41,933 bases of DNA, from the IMG/VR virus record IMGVR_UViG_3300045004_000250, positions 1-41,933 of that record; one strand, written 5' to 3'. A program made the translations under genes and the position numbers. Shown here one piece after another: positions 14,011 to 22,700 of this stretch (within the stretch, counting starts at the first letter, position 1; each line of letters opens with the position of its first letter). Under the pieces are notes generated by a model. That model did not search any database. It worked only from the letters and a program-made list of their open reading frames with translations, and was not told the origin of the DNA. This DNA comes from a virus.

Positions 14011-14231
14011 TGGGCGATCCTGATTTCCGACAGAGCGCCGAAGCTGAGCGAGCCGCCATCGTGGCTTGGTTGCGTGAGCGAGAGAAAGATGATCGAGCTC
14101 ATGCTCGGCGCTATCAACTCATGGGCATGAATATTGATCACTCTCGGGCTGAGAACCGAGCCTTTGGATACCAAGCCGCTGCCGACGCCATCGAGCGCGG
14201 AGATCATCTCAAGGGAGGGGTGAATGGCTAG
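14010..14231 (+). CDS. Hypothetical phage protein, 73 aa
   Basis: ATG overlaps the preceding TAA. The sequence is helical, charged, and has the pattern AIVAWLREREKDDR, then AFGYQAAADAIERGDH at the end, which recurs in many small phage proteins that follow one another near the end of early operons. No function is assigned to them. Confidence 0.55.
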   Translation: MGDPDFRQSAEAERAAIVAWLREREKDDRAHARRYQLMGMNIDHSRAENRAFGYQAAADAIERGDHLKGGVNG

Positions 14232-14409
14232 AGGCAGGCCGGCAACGCAGCGTGTCCGCATCCAGGCCCGCGCGGTCGAGATGACGGGCGCCGGACAGCG
14301 CATCAACAAATCGCGGATCGCGAGGGAGCTTCACGTGCCGCTCAGGACCGTGTTTCGAGCCCTGCAAGAAAAACCATCGCGGCGAATTATGTCATATGCA
14401 CAGGGTTGA
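14224..14409 (+). CDS. Small DNA-binding protein with resolvase-type HTH
   Basis: 61 residues. It begins with an AT-hook-like MARGRPATQR and has a helix-turn-helix at about residues 27-48 (RINKSRIARELHVPLRTVFR) similar to the C-terminal HTH of serine recombinases and Hin, without a catalytic domain. Being the last early gene just before the terminase genes, it is a candidate late-gene regulator or packaging-site binder; this is an inference from position. Confidence 0.6.
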   Translation: MARGRPATQRVRIQARAVEMTGAGQRINKSRIARELHVPLRTVFRALQEKPSRRIMSYAQG

Positions 14410-14434
14410 TCGCATAGTGTAATTGGTCTGCCCC

Positions 14435-14761
14435 ATGAGCGGGCAGGCATCACGTTCAGGTTTGAAAAAAAACCAATCGGCAGCGCCATCGGGGCGCGGC
14501 GGCGCTCGCCCCGGTTCAGGCCGCAAGCCCGGCAAGGTCACAGCGCCACTGCGCGAGATCGCCCGGCAGCACACCGAGAAGGCGGTACGAGCGCTTATCG
14601 ACATACTGGATGATGATGACGCCCCAGCGGCGGCCAGGGTGTCAGCCGCAAACTCCATCCTCGATCGCGGATACGGCAAGCCTTCGCAACCGATTGACGG
14701 CGATGGTGCAGGCGGCGCGATCATCCACCGCATCGAACTGGTCGGGATCGCGCCGAAATGA
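14435..14761 (+). CDS. Small terminase subunit-like protein
   Basis: 108 residues, directly upstream of and overlapping the large terminase gene. It has a GGARPGSGRKPG basic DNA-binding start (about residues 22-33), common in small phage terminases, followed by helices with ALIDILDDDDAPAAARVSAA. It would recognise the packaging site and recruit the large subunit. The chosen ATG has no strong ribosome binding site, so expression may depend on an upstream promoter that I could not identify. Confidence 0.7.
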   Translation: MSGQASRSGLKKNQSAAPSGRGGARPGSGRKPGKVTAPLREIARQHTEKAVRALIDILDDDDAPAAARVSAANSILDRGYGKPSQPIDGDGAGGAIIHRIELVGIAPK

Positions 14762-16083
14762 GCGTCGCCCAGATCAAGATTCCGGCAAAGCTGGTCCCGG
14801 TGTTCGAGGGCGACGCTGACGTTCGCGGCGCTTACGGCGGTCGTGGCTCTGCGAAAACCAGGACCTTCGCGAAGATGACGGCCGTTCGCGCCCACATGTG
14901 GGACATGATTGGGCGCGAGGGCATCATCCTGTGCGCTCGCCAGTTCATGAACTCGCTCGCCGACAGTTCACTGGAAGAGGTCAAAGCGGCCATCCGCGAT
15001 GAACCTTGGCTTGAGGCGCATTTCGAGATCGGCGAAACCTTCATCCGCACGAGAAGCGGCCGGATCAGCTATTCGTTTGTCGGCCTGGCCCGCAATTTGA
15101 ACAGCATCAAGTCGAAGTCGCGTATCCTGCTGGCGTGGGTGGAAGAAGCTGAGCCTGTCACGGAAGAGGCATGGGTCAAGCTCATCCCAACCTTGCGCGA
15201 GGAAGATAGCGAGCTTTGGATCACGTGGAATCCGGAGCGCAAGAAGTCGGCGACGAATAAGCGCTTTCGCAATGCCAACGACGACGACCCACGCGTCAAG
15301 ATCGTGGAGATGAACTGGCGGGACAATCCATGGTTCCCCGACATCCTGAACCGCGTTCGGCTGAAGGACCAGCGCGAGCGCCCCGAGCAATACCCCCACA
15401 TCTGGGAGGGCGAGTATCTCACGGTCGTGGAGGGCGCCTATTATGCCCAGCAGCTCATCGCGGCTCGCGCGGCCGATCGGATGCAGTTGATCTCCGCCGA
15501 TCCTCTGATGACGCTCTACGCCGTCTGGGACATCGGCGGCACCGGATCGAAGGCTGATGCGACGGCCATCTGGATCGTGCAGTATGTCGGCCAGTCAGTC
15601 TGGCTGCTCGATTATTACGAGGCGGTCGGGCAGCCGCTTGCCGCTCATGTCGAATGGCTGCGGGACAATGGCTACGACAAGGCCCGCTGCATCCTGCCGC
15701 ATGACGGCGCGAACCATGAGAAGGTCGCGCAGACGACCTACGAGGGGGCTTTGCGTGAGGCGGGCTTCCACACGGTGGTTATTCCCAATCAGGGCGCTGG
15801 TGCGGCCCTGAGGCGCATCCAGGCGGCGCGCCGGCTGTTCCCGCAGATGTATTTCGACATGGAGAAGTGCGCGGCCGGTATCGAGGCCATCAGCTTCTAC
15901 CATGAAAAGCGCGATGAGGAGCGCGGTATCGGACTTGGCCCCAATCACGATTGGTCGAGCCATGGCGCTGATGCGTTCGGGCTGATCGCGGTTGCACGGC
16001 CGATCATCCTCAACATTGCCGAGAACGACGATGATCCGCGCGAGATGTATCGCGATGATGGGAGAGATTACGGTGGCTACTGA
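14758..16083 (+). CDS. Large terminase subunit (TerL)
   Basis: 441 residues with the packaging motor ATPase and nuclease. Walker A is GGRGSAKT (27-34), Walker B is ILLAWVEEAE (123-132, with the paired acidic residues 129-130), followed by a coupling-like TWNPERKKSATN. The RNase H-like nuclease half starts near residue 255 with VWDIGGTGSKADAT (D258, D267) and ends with HGADAFGLIA (Asp near 420). It belongs to the PBSX/Terminase_3 type. The start overlaps terS by ATGA. Confidence 0.95.
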   Translation: MSVAQIKIPAKLVPVFEGDADVRGAYGGRGSAKTRTFAKMTAVRAHMWDMIGREGIILCARQFMNSLADSSLEEVKAAIRDEPWLEAHFEIGETFIRTRSGRISYSFVGLARNLNSIKSKSRILLAWVEEAEPVTEEAWVKLIPTLREEDSELWITWNPERKKSATNKRFRNANDDDPRVKIVEMNWRDNPWFPDILNRVRLKDQRERPEQYPHIWEGEYLTVVEGAYYAQQLIAARAADRMQLISADPLMTLYAVWDIGGTGSKADATAIWIVQYVGQSVWLLDYYEAVGQPLAAHVEWLRDNGYDKARCILPHDGANHEKVAQTTYEGALREAGFHTVVIPNQGAGAALRRIQAARRLFPQMYFDMEKCAAGIEAISFYHEKRDEERGIGLGPNHDWSSHGADAFGLIAVARPIILNIAENDDDPREMYRDDGRDYGGY

Positions 16084-16119
16084 TCTCTCGCCCCTCGATC
16101 GCCAGCATGGGAGGTTTTG

Positions 16120-16491
16120 ATGGAGGACTCACCAATGAAATCTTTCAAGGGCGACCACCCCGCTGGCATGGATTCTGCCCCAGAACCGCTGGCGGCATCG
16201 GCGCTTCACGGTCTTGAGCGTGATCCAGACCGCTTGTTTTCCACCGAGGAGCTGGCAATCCTGCGCAGTGTCCCGGCTAGCCGCATTGAGAAAGAGCGAC
16301 TGAAGGGCGACGGCCCTCCGTTCGTAAGGGACGGACATCTAGTACGCTACCGGCTCGGCGATTATCGTGCGTGGGTGGCGAACCTCGCGCGCTACACCTC
16401 TACCGCTGATGCTGCTGCGGGATTGTCGCAGCCCCCACTTTCAGCGCTGTATTTGTGCGACATAGAGTCGCTTCGTAGAGGCAGGGAATAG
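16120..16491 (+). CDS. AlpA/MerR-type HTH protein inside the packaging module
   Basis: 123 residues from ATG 16120, which follows GGGAGG. Residues about 40-85 (LFSTEELAILRSVPASRIEK, then DGPPFVRDGHLVRYRLGDYRAW) are a winged helix of the AlpA/excisionase family (HTH_17). The N-terminus is disordered. Proteins of this type are usually excisionases or transcription activators. Its place between terL and portal is unusual for an excisionase and hints at control of late genes. Confidence 0.7.
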   Translation: MEDSPMKSFKGDHPAGMDSAPEPLAASALHGLERDPDRLFSTEELAILRSVPASRIEKERLKGDGPPFVRDGHLVRYRLGDYRAWVANLARYTSTADAAAGLSQPPLSALYLCDIESLRRGRE

Positions 16492-16495
16492 GCGC

Positions 16496-16825
16496 ATGTC
16501 CGCCAAGGCCCAGCTTCAGCACCTCCGCGACCAGCTCAAGTTCGCAAAAGAGGGTGCCGACAACCTCGCCAAGCGCTCGGGCTATTACTGGTCCGATTGG
16601 CTGAAGGCTCCGAACGGGAAGTGCACGGCGTCGTTCGATCGTGAGGACAAGCGCTGGTCGCTCAGCTTCACATGGACGCCTCGCGAGGAGCTTGGCGAAC
16701 TGGCGAAGCGCATCGAGCACATGGATTACCTCATCTGCATCGCCATGAAGGAGTTCGCGGCGCTGAAGCTCGGTGCAGCCGTGCGGGATGAGGTTGAGCA
16801 GAAGAACAGGGTGGGGACTGCGTGA
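16496..16825 (+). CDS. Hypothetical protein, 109 aa
   Basis: Helical N-terminus (KAQLQHLRDQLKFAKEGADN), a central aromatic beta-like part (SGYYWSDWLKAPNGKCTASF, KRWSLSFTW) and a helical C-terminus. The gene lies between terL and portal, with only a short upstream gap and a one-base overlap downstream. No family is recognised. Confidence 0.55.
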   Translation: MSAKAQLQHLRDQLKFAKEGADNLAKRSGYYWSDWLKAPNGKCTASFDREDKRWSLSFTWTPREELGELAKRIEHMDYLICIAMKEFAALKLGAAVRDEVEQKNRVGTA

Positions 16826-17265
16826 TGCGCTGGGTCCGTCATCTCTTCAACCGAATCCGCGCTTGGCTGTTCGGCACTACTGAGGCACCGGAGATTGATC
16901 CACAGGTGGGATCGGCAATCGCGGAGCTGCTGAATGCCGGTGTCAAAGGGCGTGACTGGTTCCTGTGGGAATGCGAGCAGTTGCGTCAGGTCGGATATGT
17001 TTGGTGGCTCGACCCTTATCGCTACGAAGGAACGGAGTGGGCCTATCCCCTGCCTACGCTGATCCAGCGTTCTGCCAACTTTGAGGCGTCGCGTCACGCG
17101 GCCATCTCTAGATTTGGACAGGAGCGAGTTAACGCGGCTGTAACATGGGGCGCCGCGACCATGGACGGCCTGTTCGATCCATTCTCTCCCTACGCGCAAT
17201 CAGCCGACCCGATCGGGATGGTTGTGCGGGCGTGGCAACTCTCTCACCAGAACGGAAGCTGTTAG
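16825..17265 (+). CDS. Hypothetical protein, 146 aa
   Basis: ATG 16825 overlaps the preceding TGA. A hydrophobic, basic N-terminal helix (RWVRHLFNRIRAWLFG) resembles a membrane- or capsid-associating segment. The rest has several tryptophans (DWFLWECEQLRQVGYVWWLD). It ends directly at the portal start. No recognised domain. Confidence 0.55.
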   Translation: MRWVRHLFNRIRAWLFGTTEAPEIDPQVGSAIAELLNAGVKGRDWFLWECEQLRQVGYVWWLDPYRYEGTEWAYPLPTLIQRSANFEASRHAAISRFGQERVNAAVTWGAATMDGLFDPFSPYAQSADPIGMVVRAWQLSHQNGSC

Positions 17266-19338
17266 ATGGCTACAACCGCGCCCTCCGCCGATTATCAGGA
17301 TTACGGCGATCTGCCGGACGACTCCGCGCTCGACGTTCTGCAAATCCTCCAGATCGACAACCTGGCGGAGCATCTGCCCGGTGAGGTGGTGCAGAAGATC
17401 GGGCACGACTGTCTTGAGAACTTCAAGCTCGATTGGGACAGCCGCACCAATTCCAGCGATGGTGACGGCCAGAGCGGCGGTAAGAACAGCGGCCCCGAGA
17501 CGTGGGAGCAGAAGTACGACCGCTATCTCGATATGGCGATGCAGGTCCGCAAGACCAAGACTTTCCCATGGCCCGGCGCTGCCAACGTCAAGATTCCACT
17601 GCTGACCACGGCATGCATCCAGTTCAACGCGCGCTCCTACCCCGTCATCGTGGATGGCTCGAACGTGGTAAAGGGCAAGGTGCTTGGTCCCGACCCGGAA
17701 GGGCAGAAGCGCGCCCGCGCCGATCGCATGGCCCAGCACATGACATGGCAGCTCCTGTTCGACATGCCGGGCTGGGAGGAGGAGACGGATCGCCTCTTGC
17801 TGATGCTGCCGATCGTCGGCTGCGTGTTCCGCAAGACCTATTACGATCCGGTCAGCCGCAAGGTCTGTTCCCGGATGATCACGGCCAAGGACTTCGTGAT
17901 CAACTATTGGGCGACCAGCATCGAGGAGGCGCCCCGCTTCACGCAGATCATCCGGCTCTATCCGTTCGAGATCAAGGAGCGGATGCGGTCGGGTCTGTGG
18001 CGGGATATCCCGATCAACGTCCAGCAGACCGAACGCGACCAGTCGGATACCGCGCCGGTCGAGTTCCTGGAACAGCACTGCCGCATTGATCTTGATGAGG
18101 ACGGCTATCCCGAGCCCTATGTCGTCACGCTGCTGCGCGAGAACGGCAATGTCGTTCGCATCGTGCCGTGCTTCGATCAGGACGGTGTGCTGCTGGATGA
18201 TAGGGGCACCGTCATCCGGATCGAACCGAAGCGTTACTTCACCAAGTACGGCTTCGTCCCGTCGCCGGATGGCTCATTCTATGACATCGGGTTCGGCGCG
18301 TTGCTCGACGACATCGGCACCGCGATCAACACTATCACCAACCAGATGCTCGATGCTGGCGCGCTCCAGAACGCGCAGGGCGGCTTTGTCGGGTCTGGCG
18401 TCAACATGCGCTCGGGCGATCTCCGAATCCGCCTTGGCGAATGGAAGCGGGTCGATGTGACGGGTGGGACGCTGCGCGAGAACATCGTGCCGCTCAACCT
18501 TCCGGGGCCATCGAGCACTCTGTTCTCGCTCCTCGAATTGCTCATCGGCATGGGCAAGGAGATCACGTCGGTTCAGGACGTGCTCACTGGCGGCGGTGTG
18601 TCGGCCAATACCCCGGCGACCACTACACTTGCCCAGATTGAGCAGGCGACGAAGGTTCTGACGGCCATCCTGAAGCGCATCCATCGCTCCTTCGGTCAGG
18701 ATCTCCGCATTCAGCGCAGCCTCAACAAGGACTTTCTCGACGAGAGATCCTATTTCGCGCTCAACGACAATGAAGGCGTGATCGGCCGTGATGACTATGA
18801 GGAGGAGGGGGCCGACGTCGTTCCCGTCTCCGACCCGACGCAGGTCAATGATGCCCTCAAGGCCGTGCGAGCGCAGGCTCTTGCCGAGTTCAAGGGCGAC
18901 CCCCTGATCAATCAGGAAGTGCTACGCAGGCGCATCCTTGAAGCGCAAGGGCAGCCCAATATCGACGAGCTGCTCAAGGTGCCTCCGCCGCCGCCCGATC
19001 CCAAGGTGCTGATCGAGGGTATGAAGCAGGCCCTCCAGCGCATCAAGGTTACGACCGACGCGGACCGCCAGCGCAGTGACAGCATCCGCACGCTGATGGA
19101 GGCTGCCGAGAAGGCTTACGCGCTGGGCGCGTTGCAGGATGCGGCCCTGTTCATCGGCACAGCCCAGCAGCTCGCAATGGAAGCAATGCAACCGGAGGGA
19201 ATGAATGAACCAACTGACCAAGCCGGAGGCATGGGAGGCATGGAAGGGCCACCCGCTGACGAAGGAGTTCTTCCAGTTCCTGGCGGAGCGCCGGGAGAGC
19301 TTGATGCAGGCATGGGGATCGGGGGCACCCTCGGGTGA
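17266..19338 (+). CDS. Portal protein, P22 gp1-like
   Basis: 690 residues, close in size to the P22 portal (725). It forms the dodecameric channel at the capsid vertex. Recognisable sections are FPWPGAANVKIPLLTTACIQ near residue 103, the wing region around residues 220-330, the hydrophobic channel helix region near LLDDIGTAINTITNQMLDAG, and ELLIGMGKEITSVQDVLTGG near residues 423-442. The C-terminal 50 residues are Met/Gly/Pro-rich, and their DNA is shared with the start of the next gene. It begins right after the upstream stop. Confidence 0.9.
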   Translation: MATTAPSADYQDYGDLPDDSALDVLQILQIDNLAEHLPGEVVQKIGHDCLENFKLDWDSRTNSSDGDGQSGGKNSGPETWEQKYDRYLDMAMQVRKTKTFPWPGAANVKIPLLTTACIQFNARSYPVIVDGSNVVKGKVLGPDPEGQKRARADRMAQHMTWQLLFDMPGWEEETDRLLLMLPIVGCVFRKTYYDPVSRKVCSRMITAKDFVINYWATSIEEAPRFTQIIRLYPFEIKERMRSGLWRDIPINVQQTERDQSDTAPVEFLEQHCRIDLDEDGYPEPYVVTLLRENGNVVRIVPCFDQDGVLLDDRGTVIRIEPKRYFTKYGFVPSPDGSFYDIGFGALLDDIGTAINTITNQMLDAGALQNAQGGFVGSGVNMRSGDLRIRLGEWKRVDVTGGTLRENIVPLNLPGPSSTLFSLLELLIGMGKEITSVQDVLTGGGVSANTPATTTLAQIEQATKVLTAILKRIHRSFGQDLRIQRSLNKDFLDERSYFALNDNEGVIGRDDYEEEGADVVPVSDPTQVNDALKAVRAQALAEFKGDPLINQEVLRRRILEAQGQPNIDELLKVPPPPPDPKVLIEGMKQALQRIKVTTDADRQRSDSIRTLMEAAEKAYALGALQDAALFIGTAQQLAMEAMQPEGMNEPTDQAGGMGGMEGPPADEGVLPVPGGAPGELDAGMGIGGTLG

Positions 19339-19459
19339 GGATGAGCGCGTGCAGGCGTTCACCCTGCACCAGATCGGCCAGTTGAAGGCCAGGGATATTC
19401 GGACATTTTACGGGATCGAGGACGATGGCGACGCAGATCAAGGTGGAACACTCGCTTAA
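19205..19459 (+). CDS. Small conserved phage protein overlapping portal in another frame, 84 aa
   Basis: ATG 19205 has GGAGGGA upstream and its first 134 bases lie out of frame inside the portal gene. The product (MNQLTKPEAWEAWKGHPLTK, then EFFQFLAERRESLMQAWGSG and QIGQLKARDIRTFYG) resembles a family of small proteins that follow portal genes in other podoviruses, with EAWxxHPxT near the N-terminus. The function is unknown. It overlaps the GroES-like gene by 35 bases as well, so it is squeezed between two neighbours. Confidence 0.7.
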   Translation: MNQLTKPEAWEAWKGHPLTKEFFQFLAERRESLMQAWGSGAPSGEDERVQAFTLHQIGQLKARDIRTFYGIEDDGDADQGGTLA

Positions 19460-19781
19460 TGGCTCGGGCGTCGATCCGCTCGACCATCGCGTGATCATCC
19501 TGCCCGATCAGGCCCCCGAGAAGATCGGCAGCCTGTTTCTCCCACCTTCCGAGCGGGACAAGAAGAAATACGCGATGCAGACGGCAACGATCGTCGCGGT
19601 GGGGTCCATGGCATGGGCTGAGGCGCGGCATGACGCAGAACGCTTCGGGATGCCATTCCGCGCTCCTGCGCCCGGCGATCGGGTACGCGTGGGCAAATAT
19701 GCCGGCGATAGTTTCGATGGCGCTGACGGCCAGCTCTACACGCTCCTCAATGACGAGGACGTGATCGGGTTTCTGGTCTGA
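19425..19781 (+). CDS. GroES-like co-chaperonin of the phage
   Basis: 118 residues with the GroES fold signature. HRVIILPDQAPEKIGSLFLP (21-40) gives the first strand and the mobile loop, in which SLFL can play the role of the GroEL-contacting IVL tripeptide. TATIVAVG (53-60), PGDRVRVGKYAG (83-94) and the closing NDEDVIGFLV complete the barrel. An insertion of about 15 residues follows TIVAVG. It lies between portal and scaffold, so a role in capsid folding with the host GroEL, as for T4 gp31, is likely. Confidence 0.85.
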   Translation: MATQIKVEHSLNGSGVDPLDHRVIILPDQAPEKIGSLFLPPSERDKKKYAMQTATIVAVGSMAWAEARHDAERFGMPFRAPAPGDRVRVGKYAGDSFDGADGQLYTLLNDEDVIGFLV

Positions 19782-19819
19782 GTTCGAGTGCAAGTAGCGT
19801 AGCGTAAGGAGTGAGTAGC

Positions 19820-20641
19820 ATGGCGACACAGCTCGCACAGCCGCAGGGGGAAGGCGGCGTTGAAGCTCCCCCGAATGAAGGTGGCGGCGCTGTTGCCGAT
19901 GCCGTCAATTTCGAGGCCGAAGCCCGCAAGATGGGCTGGGTACCCAAGGACGAGTTCAAGGGCGATCCCGAAAAGCATATCGACGCGGAGACGTTCTTCA
20001 ATCGCTCGCAGGAGCTGATGCCGATCCTCAAGGCGGCAAACAAGCAGCTCCGCGAGAAGATGGACCGCATGGACCGCGAGTTCAAAAAGGCGTCGGCCTT
20101 CTTCTCGCAGTCCGAGCAGCGGGCTTATGAGCGAGCCCGCGCCGAGATACGCGCCGAGATGGAGCAGGCCGTGCAGGATGGGGACATCGAGGCCCACCGC
20201 GCGGCGGAAAAGAAACTCGATGGTCTGGAGAAGCCCGGCACCGTCGCGGCTTCCGACGAAGGCCAGCGTGCGGAGGAGTTCGCCGACTGGATGGCGGACA
20301 ATCGCTGGTACACCAACGACGCCTTCCGTGCCTATGCCGATGCGCAGGCCGACAAGATCGCGCGCGACAAGAAGGGCTTTCTAGACCGATCCGATCTCGA
20401 CCAGATTTCCAAGCTGGTGAGGGACAAGTTCGCCGACAAATTCCCGGAGGAGTTCGGCGTCGAGAAGCAGCGCGCCGCGCCGCGCAGCCCCGTCGATGGT
20501 GGCGGCACCGCACCGGCCCGGCGGTCGGGCAAGTCATTCAACGACCTCCCGGCGGATGCGCAGCGCATCTGCGACAAGTGGATTGCCAACGGCATCATCA
20601 AGGACCGCGCGCAATATGTCGCGGCGTACAAGTGGGATTGA
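19820..20641 (+). CDS. Scaffold-like protein
   Basis: 273 residues; ATG 19820 has AAGGAG 8 bases upstream. Highly charged and helical, with GWVPKDEFKGDPEKHIDAET near residue 33, then long coiled-coil stretches (REKMDRMDREFKKASAFF, YERARAEIRAEMEQAVQDGD). The GWVPKDEWKGDP motif is typical of proteins annotated as scaffold in podoviruses. It stands between portal and capsid genes, as a scaffold should. The C-terminus (SFNDLPADAQRICDKWIANG) may contact the coat protein. Confidence 0.75.
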   Translation: MATQLAQPQGEGGVEAPPNEGGGAVADAVNFEAEARKMGWVPKDEFKGDPEKHIDAETFFNRSQELMPILKAANKQLREKMDRMDREFKKASAFFSQSEQRAYERARAEIRAEMEQAVQDGDIEAHRAAEKKLDGLEKPGTVAASDEGQRAEEFADWMADNRWYTNDAFRAYADAQADKIARDKKGFLDRSDLDQISKLVRDKFADKFPEEFGVEKQRAAPRSPVDGGGTAPARRSGKSFNDLPADAQRICDKWIANGIIKDRAQYVAAYKWD

Positions 20642-20645
20642 TACG

Positions 20646-21134
20646 ATGAACGCACCACGCAGAAGGGGGCGCCCGCCGGCTGCCCAGATCGACGCCAGGC
20701 AGCCCGTTGAGAGCGGGGAGGCGCCCGAAGCCACCGGCACGCCAACCCGTCGCCGCAAGCGCGGGTCGGTCGGCGGAATGTCGCTCAAGCTCGCCGCGAA
20801 GGCGCGGCCGGGCTACCAGCGCCGCTGGTTCAACGACGACAACAACCGTATTGCGGAAGCTCAGGAACTGGCGTATGATTTCGTCACGGACCCGAGCATT
20901 CAGTCATCCGGCTCGGACTCTCGCATATCCCGCCTGGTAGGCACAAAGGCGAACGGCGAGCCTCTCCGCGCATTCCTGATGGAAACCCCGCTCGAAGAAT
21001 ATGAGCATGGGCAGGCCGAGAAGGAAGCGTTCAATCGCAGGGTCGACGAAGCAATCACGACTGGAAGCGATTTCACGGGCCAGATGCCTCAATCCGAGAC
21101 GTATGGCCGAGGATCGATCGAGCGTGATCGCTGA
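20646..21134 (+). CDS. Basic virion-region protein with AT-hook-like N-terminus, 162 aa
   Basis: Begins MNAPRRRGRPPAAQ, an AT-hook-like run, and has a second basic patch TRRRKRGSVGG. The middle part (ARPGYQRRWFNDDNNRIAEA) and the C-terminal acidic helix (EEYEHGQAEKEAFNRRVDEA) recur in phages with the same gene order between scaffold and decoration protein. Unknown role; perhaps a minor capsid or DNA-contacting protein. Confidence 0.6.
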   Translation: MNAPRRRGRPPAAQIDARQPVESGEAPEATGTPTRRRKRGSVGGMSLKLAAKARPGYQRRWFNDDNNRIAEAQELAYDFVTDPSIQSSGSDSRISRLVGTKANGEPLRAFLMETPLEEYEHGQAEKEAFNRRVDEAITTGSDFTGQMPQSETYGRGSIERDR

Positions 21135-21148
21135 CGGCTGACCTTCAT

Positions 21149-21184
21149 AGGCACCTGATGCGTCTCGCAGCGCAAAGGGTGCCT
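21149..21184 (+). promoter_or_regulatory. SD-occluding hairpin before the decoration gene
   Basis: AGGCACC (21149-21155) pairs with GGTGCCT (21178-21184), and inside it TGCG (21159-21162) pairs with CGCA (21171-21174). The probable ribosome binding site AAGGG (21175-21179) sits partly in the closing arm, just before ATG 21187. Translation may be controlled by opening of this structure, or it may be an RNase processing site. Confidence 0.5.
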
Positions 21185-21186
21185 AG

Positions 21187-21786
21187 ATGGCTAATCCGAC
21201 CACTCCCTTCGGGCTTGTGCCCGTACAGACGCTGCTTAGTGGCCCTTTCTCGGGCGCGGTGCAGGCGTTCTCCGTCGCGGCCGGTAACGGTACCGCGATT
21301 TTCGTAGGCGATCTCGTCACGCAGGCGGGAACCTCCCAGATCATCGATGGCGTCGTCTATCAGGACGTTGTCCAGGGCGCGACCGGCGATGTGTTCACCG
21401 GCGTCGTTGTCGGCGTTCTGCCTGTCAGCCGCGACAGCCTGATCTATCGCGCGGCTTCCACGCAGCGGGTCTTACTGGTCAACATCGACCCCAATGCAGA
21501 GTTCCTCATCCGCCAGTCGGCGGGTGGTACTCCGCTTACGGCCAACGATATCGGCCTCAACGCCAATGTCGTGGTGGGCTCGGGAAGCACCGTCACCGGT
21601 CTTTCCGGCATGTCGCTGGACAACTCCACCGAAGCCGGCACCAACACGCTGGACCTCAAGATCGTCGGGATGCCCTCCGGCCCCGGCAACGATCCGGGTT
21701 CGAGCGTCTCCAGCGGCGCTGACGGCAGCACCTTCTACGTGCGCATCAACCGTCACCGTTATGTCAACCAGGTCGCGGGGAGCTAA
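21187..21786 (+). CDS. Capsid decoration / head structural protein
   Basis: 199 residues, Gly/Ser/Thr/Val-rich and predicted to be mainly beta. FGLVPVQTLLSGPFSGAVQA near the N-terminus, then AIFVGDLVTQAG and VFTGVVVGVLPVSRDSL follow the pattern of a common phage structural family that precedes or follows the major capsid gene. The C-terminus (TFYVRINRHRYVNQVAG) is also typical. It is followed by the capsid gene after 5 bases. Confidence 0.75.
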   Translation: MANPTTPFGLVPVQTLLSGPFSGAVQAFSVAAGNGTAIFVGDLVTQAGTSQIIDGVVYQDVVQGATGDVFTGVVVGVLPVSRDSLIYRAASTQRVLLVNIDPNAEFLIRQSAGGTPLTANDIGLNANVVVGSGSTVTGLSGMSLDNSTEAGTNTLDLKIVGMPSGPGNDPGSSVSSGADGSTFYVRINRHRYVNQVAGS

Positions 21787-21791
21787 TCGCC

Positions 21792-22700
21792 ATGTCCACC
21801 ATTTCGACCGGCAGTATCGCAAAGCTCCTCTGGCCCGGCCTCAATGCGGTCTGGGGGATGAACTACAGCGAGCATCCAACCGAATATACCGACCTCGTCG
21901 ATGTCTATTCGTCGGACATGAACTACGAGGAAGATCAGGGCATGTCGGGCTTCGGCCTTGCCCCTGTGAAGCCTCAGGGCACGCCGACCGTCTATGACTC
22001 GATGCAGCAGACCTACACCACGCGCTATATGCACATCGCATATTCGCTGGGCTTCATCATCACGCATGAGGCGCTGGTCGATAACCTGTACGAGAAGATC
22101 GGCACCGGCCGCACTTCGTCGCTCGCCTTCTCGGCGCGCCAGACCAAGGAGAATGTGGTCGCCAACATCTACAACCGCGCGACCAACGGCTCCTATGTCG
22201 GCGGCGATGGTGTGTCGCTGCTGTCGGCGTCGCACCCGACGCAGGCAGGCAACCAGTCGAACATTCTTGGCACCCCGGCGGACCTGTCGGAAGCCTCGCT
22301 TGAGGACATTCTGATCCAGATCATGGGTGCGCAGAACGAGCGTGGCCTTCTGATCGGGCTCATCGGCCAGTCGCTGCACATTCCGCGGCAGTTGGTGTTC
22401 GAGGCCGAGCGTATCCTGAAGTCGACGCTTCAGAATGACACCGGCAACAACGCCATCAATGCGATGCGCGCGATGGGCATGCTGCCGAAGGGCATCAAGC
22501 CGAACCACTACTTCACCGACCCGGATGCCTGGTTCGTCCGCACCGATGCGCCGCAGGCGCTCAAGCTGTTCCAGCGCGAGCGGGCTACCTTCACGCAGGA
22601 CGGCGACTTCGACACCGACAACCTGAAGTACAAGTTCTACGAGCGCTATTCGGCAGGCTGGAGCGACTGGCGCGGCCTGTACGGCTCGCAGGGCGCCTGA
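21792..22700 (+). CDS. Major capsid protein
   Basis: 302 residues, ATG preceded by GGGGAG. The order IAKLLWPGLNAVWGMNYSEH, then TTRYMHIAYSLGFIITHEAL, IGQSLHIPRQLVFEAERIL and the final KFYERYSAGWSDWRGLYG resembles capsid proteins of the Mu gpT / HK97-fold type and is much shorter than the 430-residue P22 coat. No prohead protease gene was seen nearby, which fits assembly around a separate scaffold. A strong hairpin follows the stop. Confidence 0.85.
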   Translation: MSTISTGSIAKLLWPGLNAVWGMNYSEHPTEYTDLVDVYSSDMNYEEDQGMSGFGLAPVKPQGTPTVYDSMQQTYTTRYMHIAYSLGFIITHEALVDNLYEKIGTGRTSSLAFSARQTKENVVANIYNRATNGSYVGGDGVSLLSASHPTQAGNQSNILGTPADLSEASLEDILIQIMGAQNERGLLIGLIGQSLHIPRQLVFEAERILKSTLQNDTGNNAINAMRAMGMLPKGIKPNHYFTDPDAWFVRTDAPQALKLFQRERATFTQDGDFDTDNLKYKFYERYSAGWSDWRGLYGSQGA

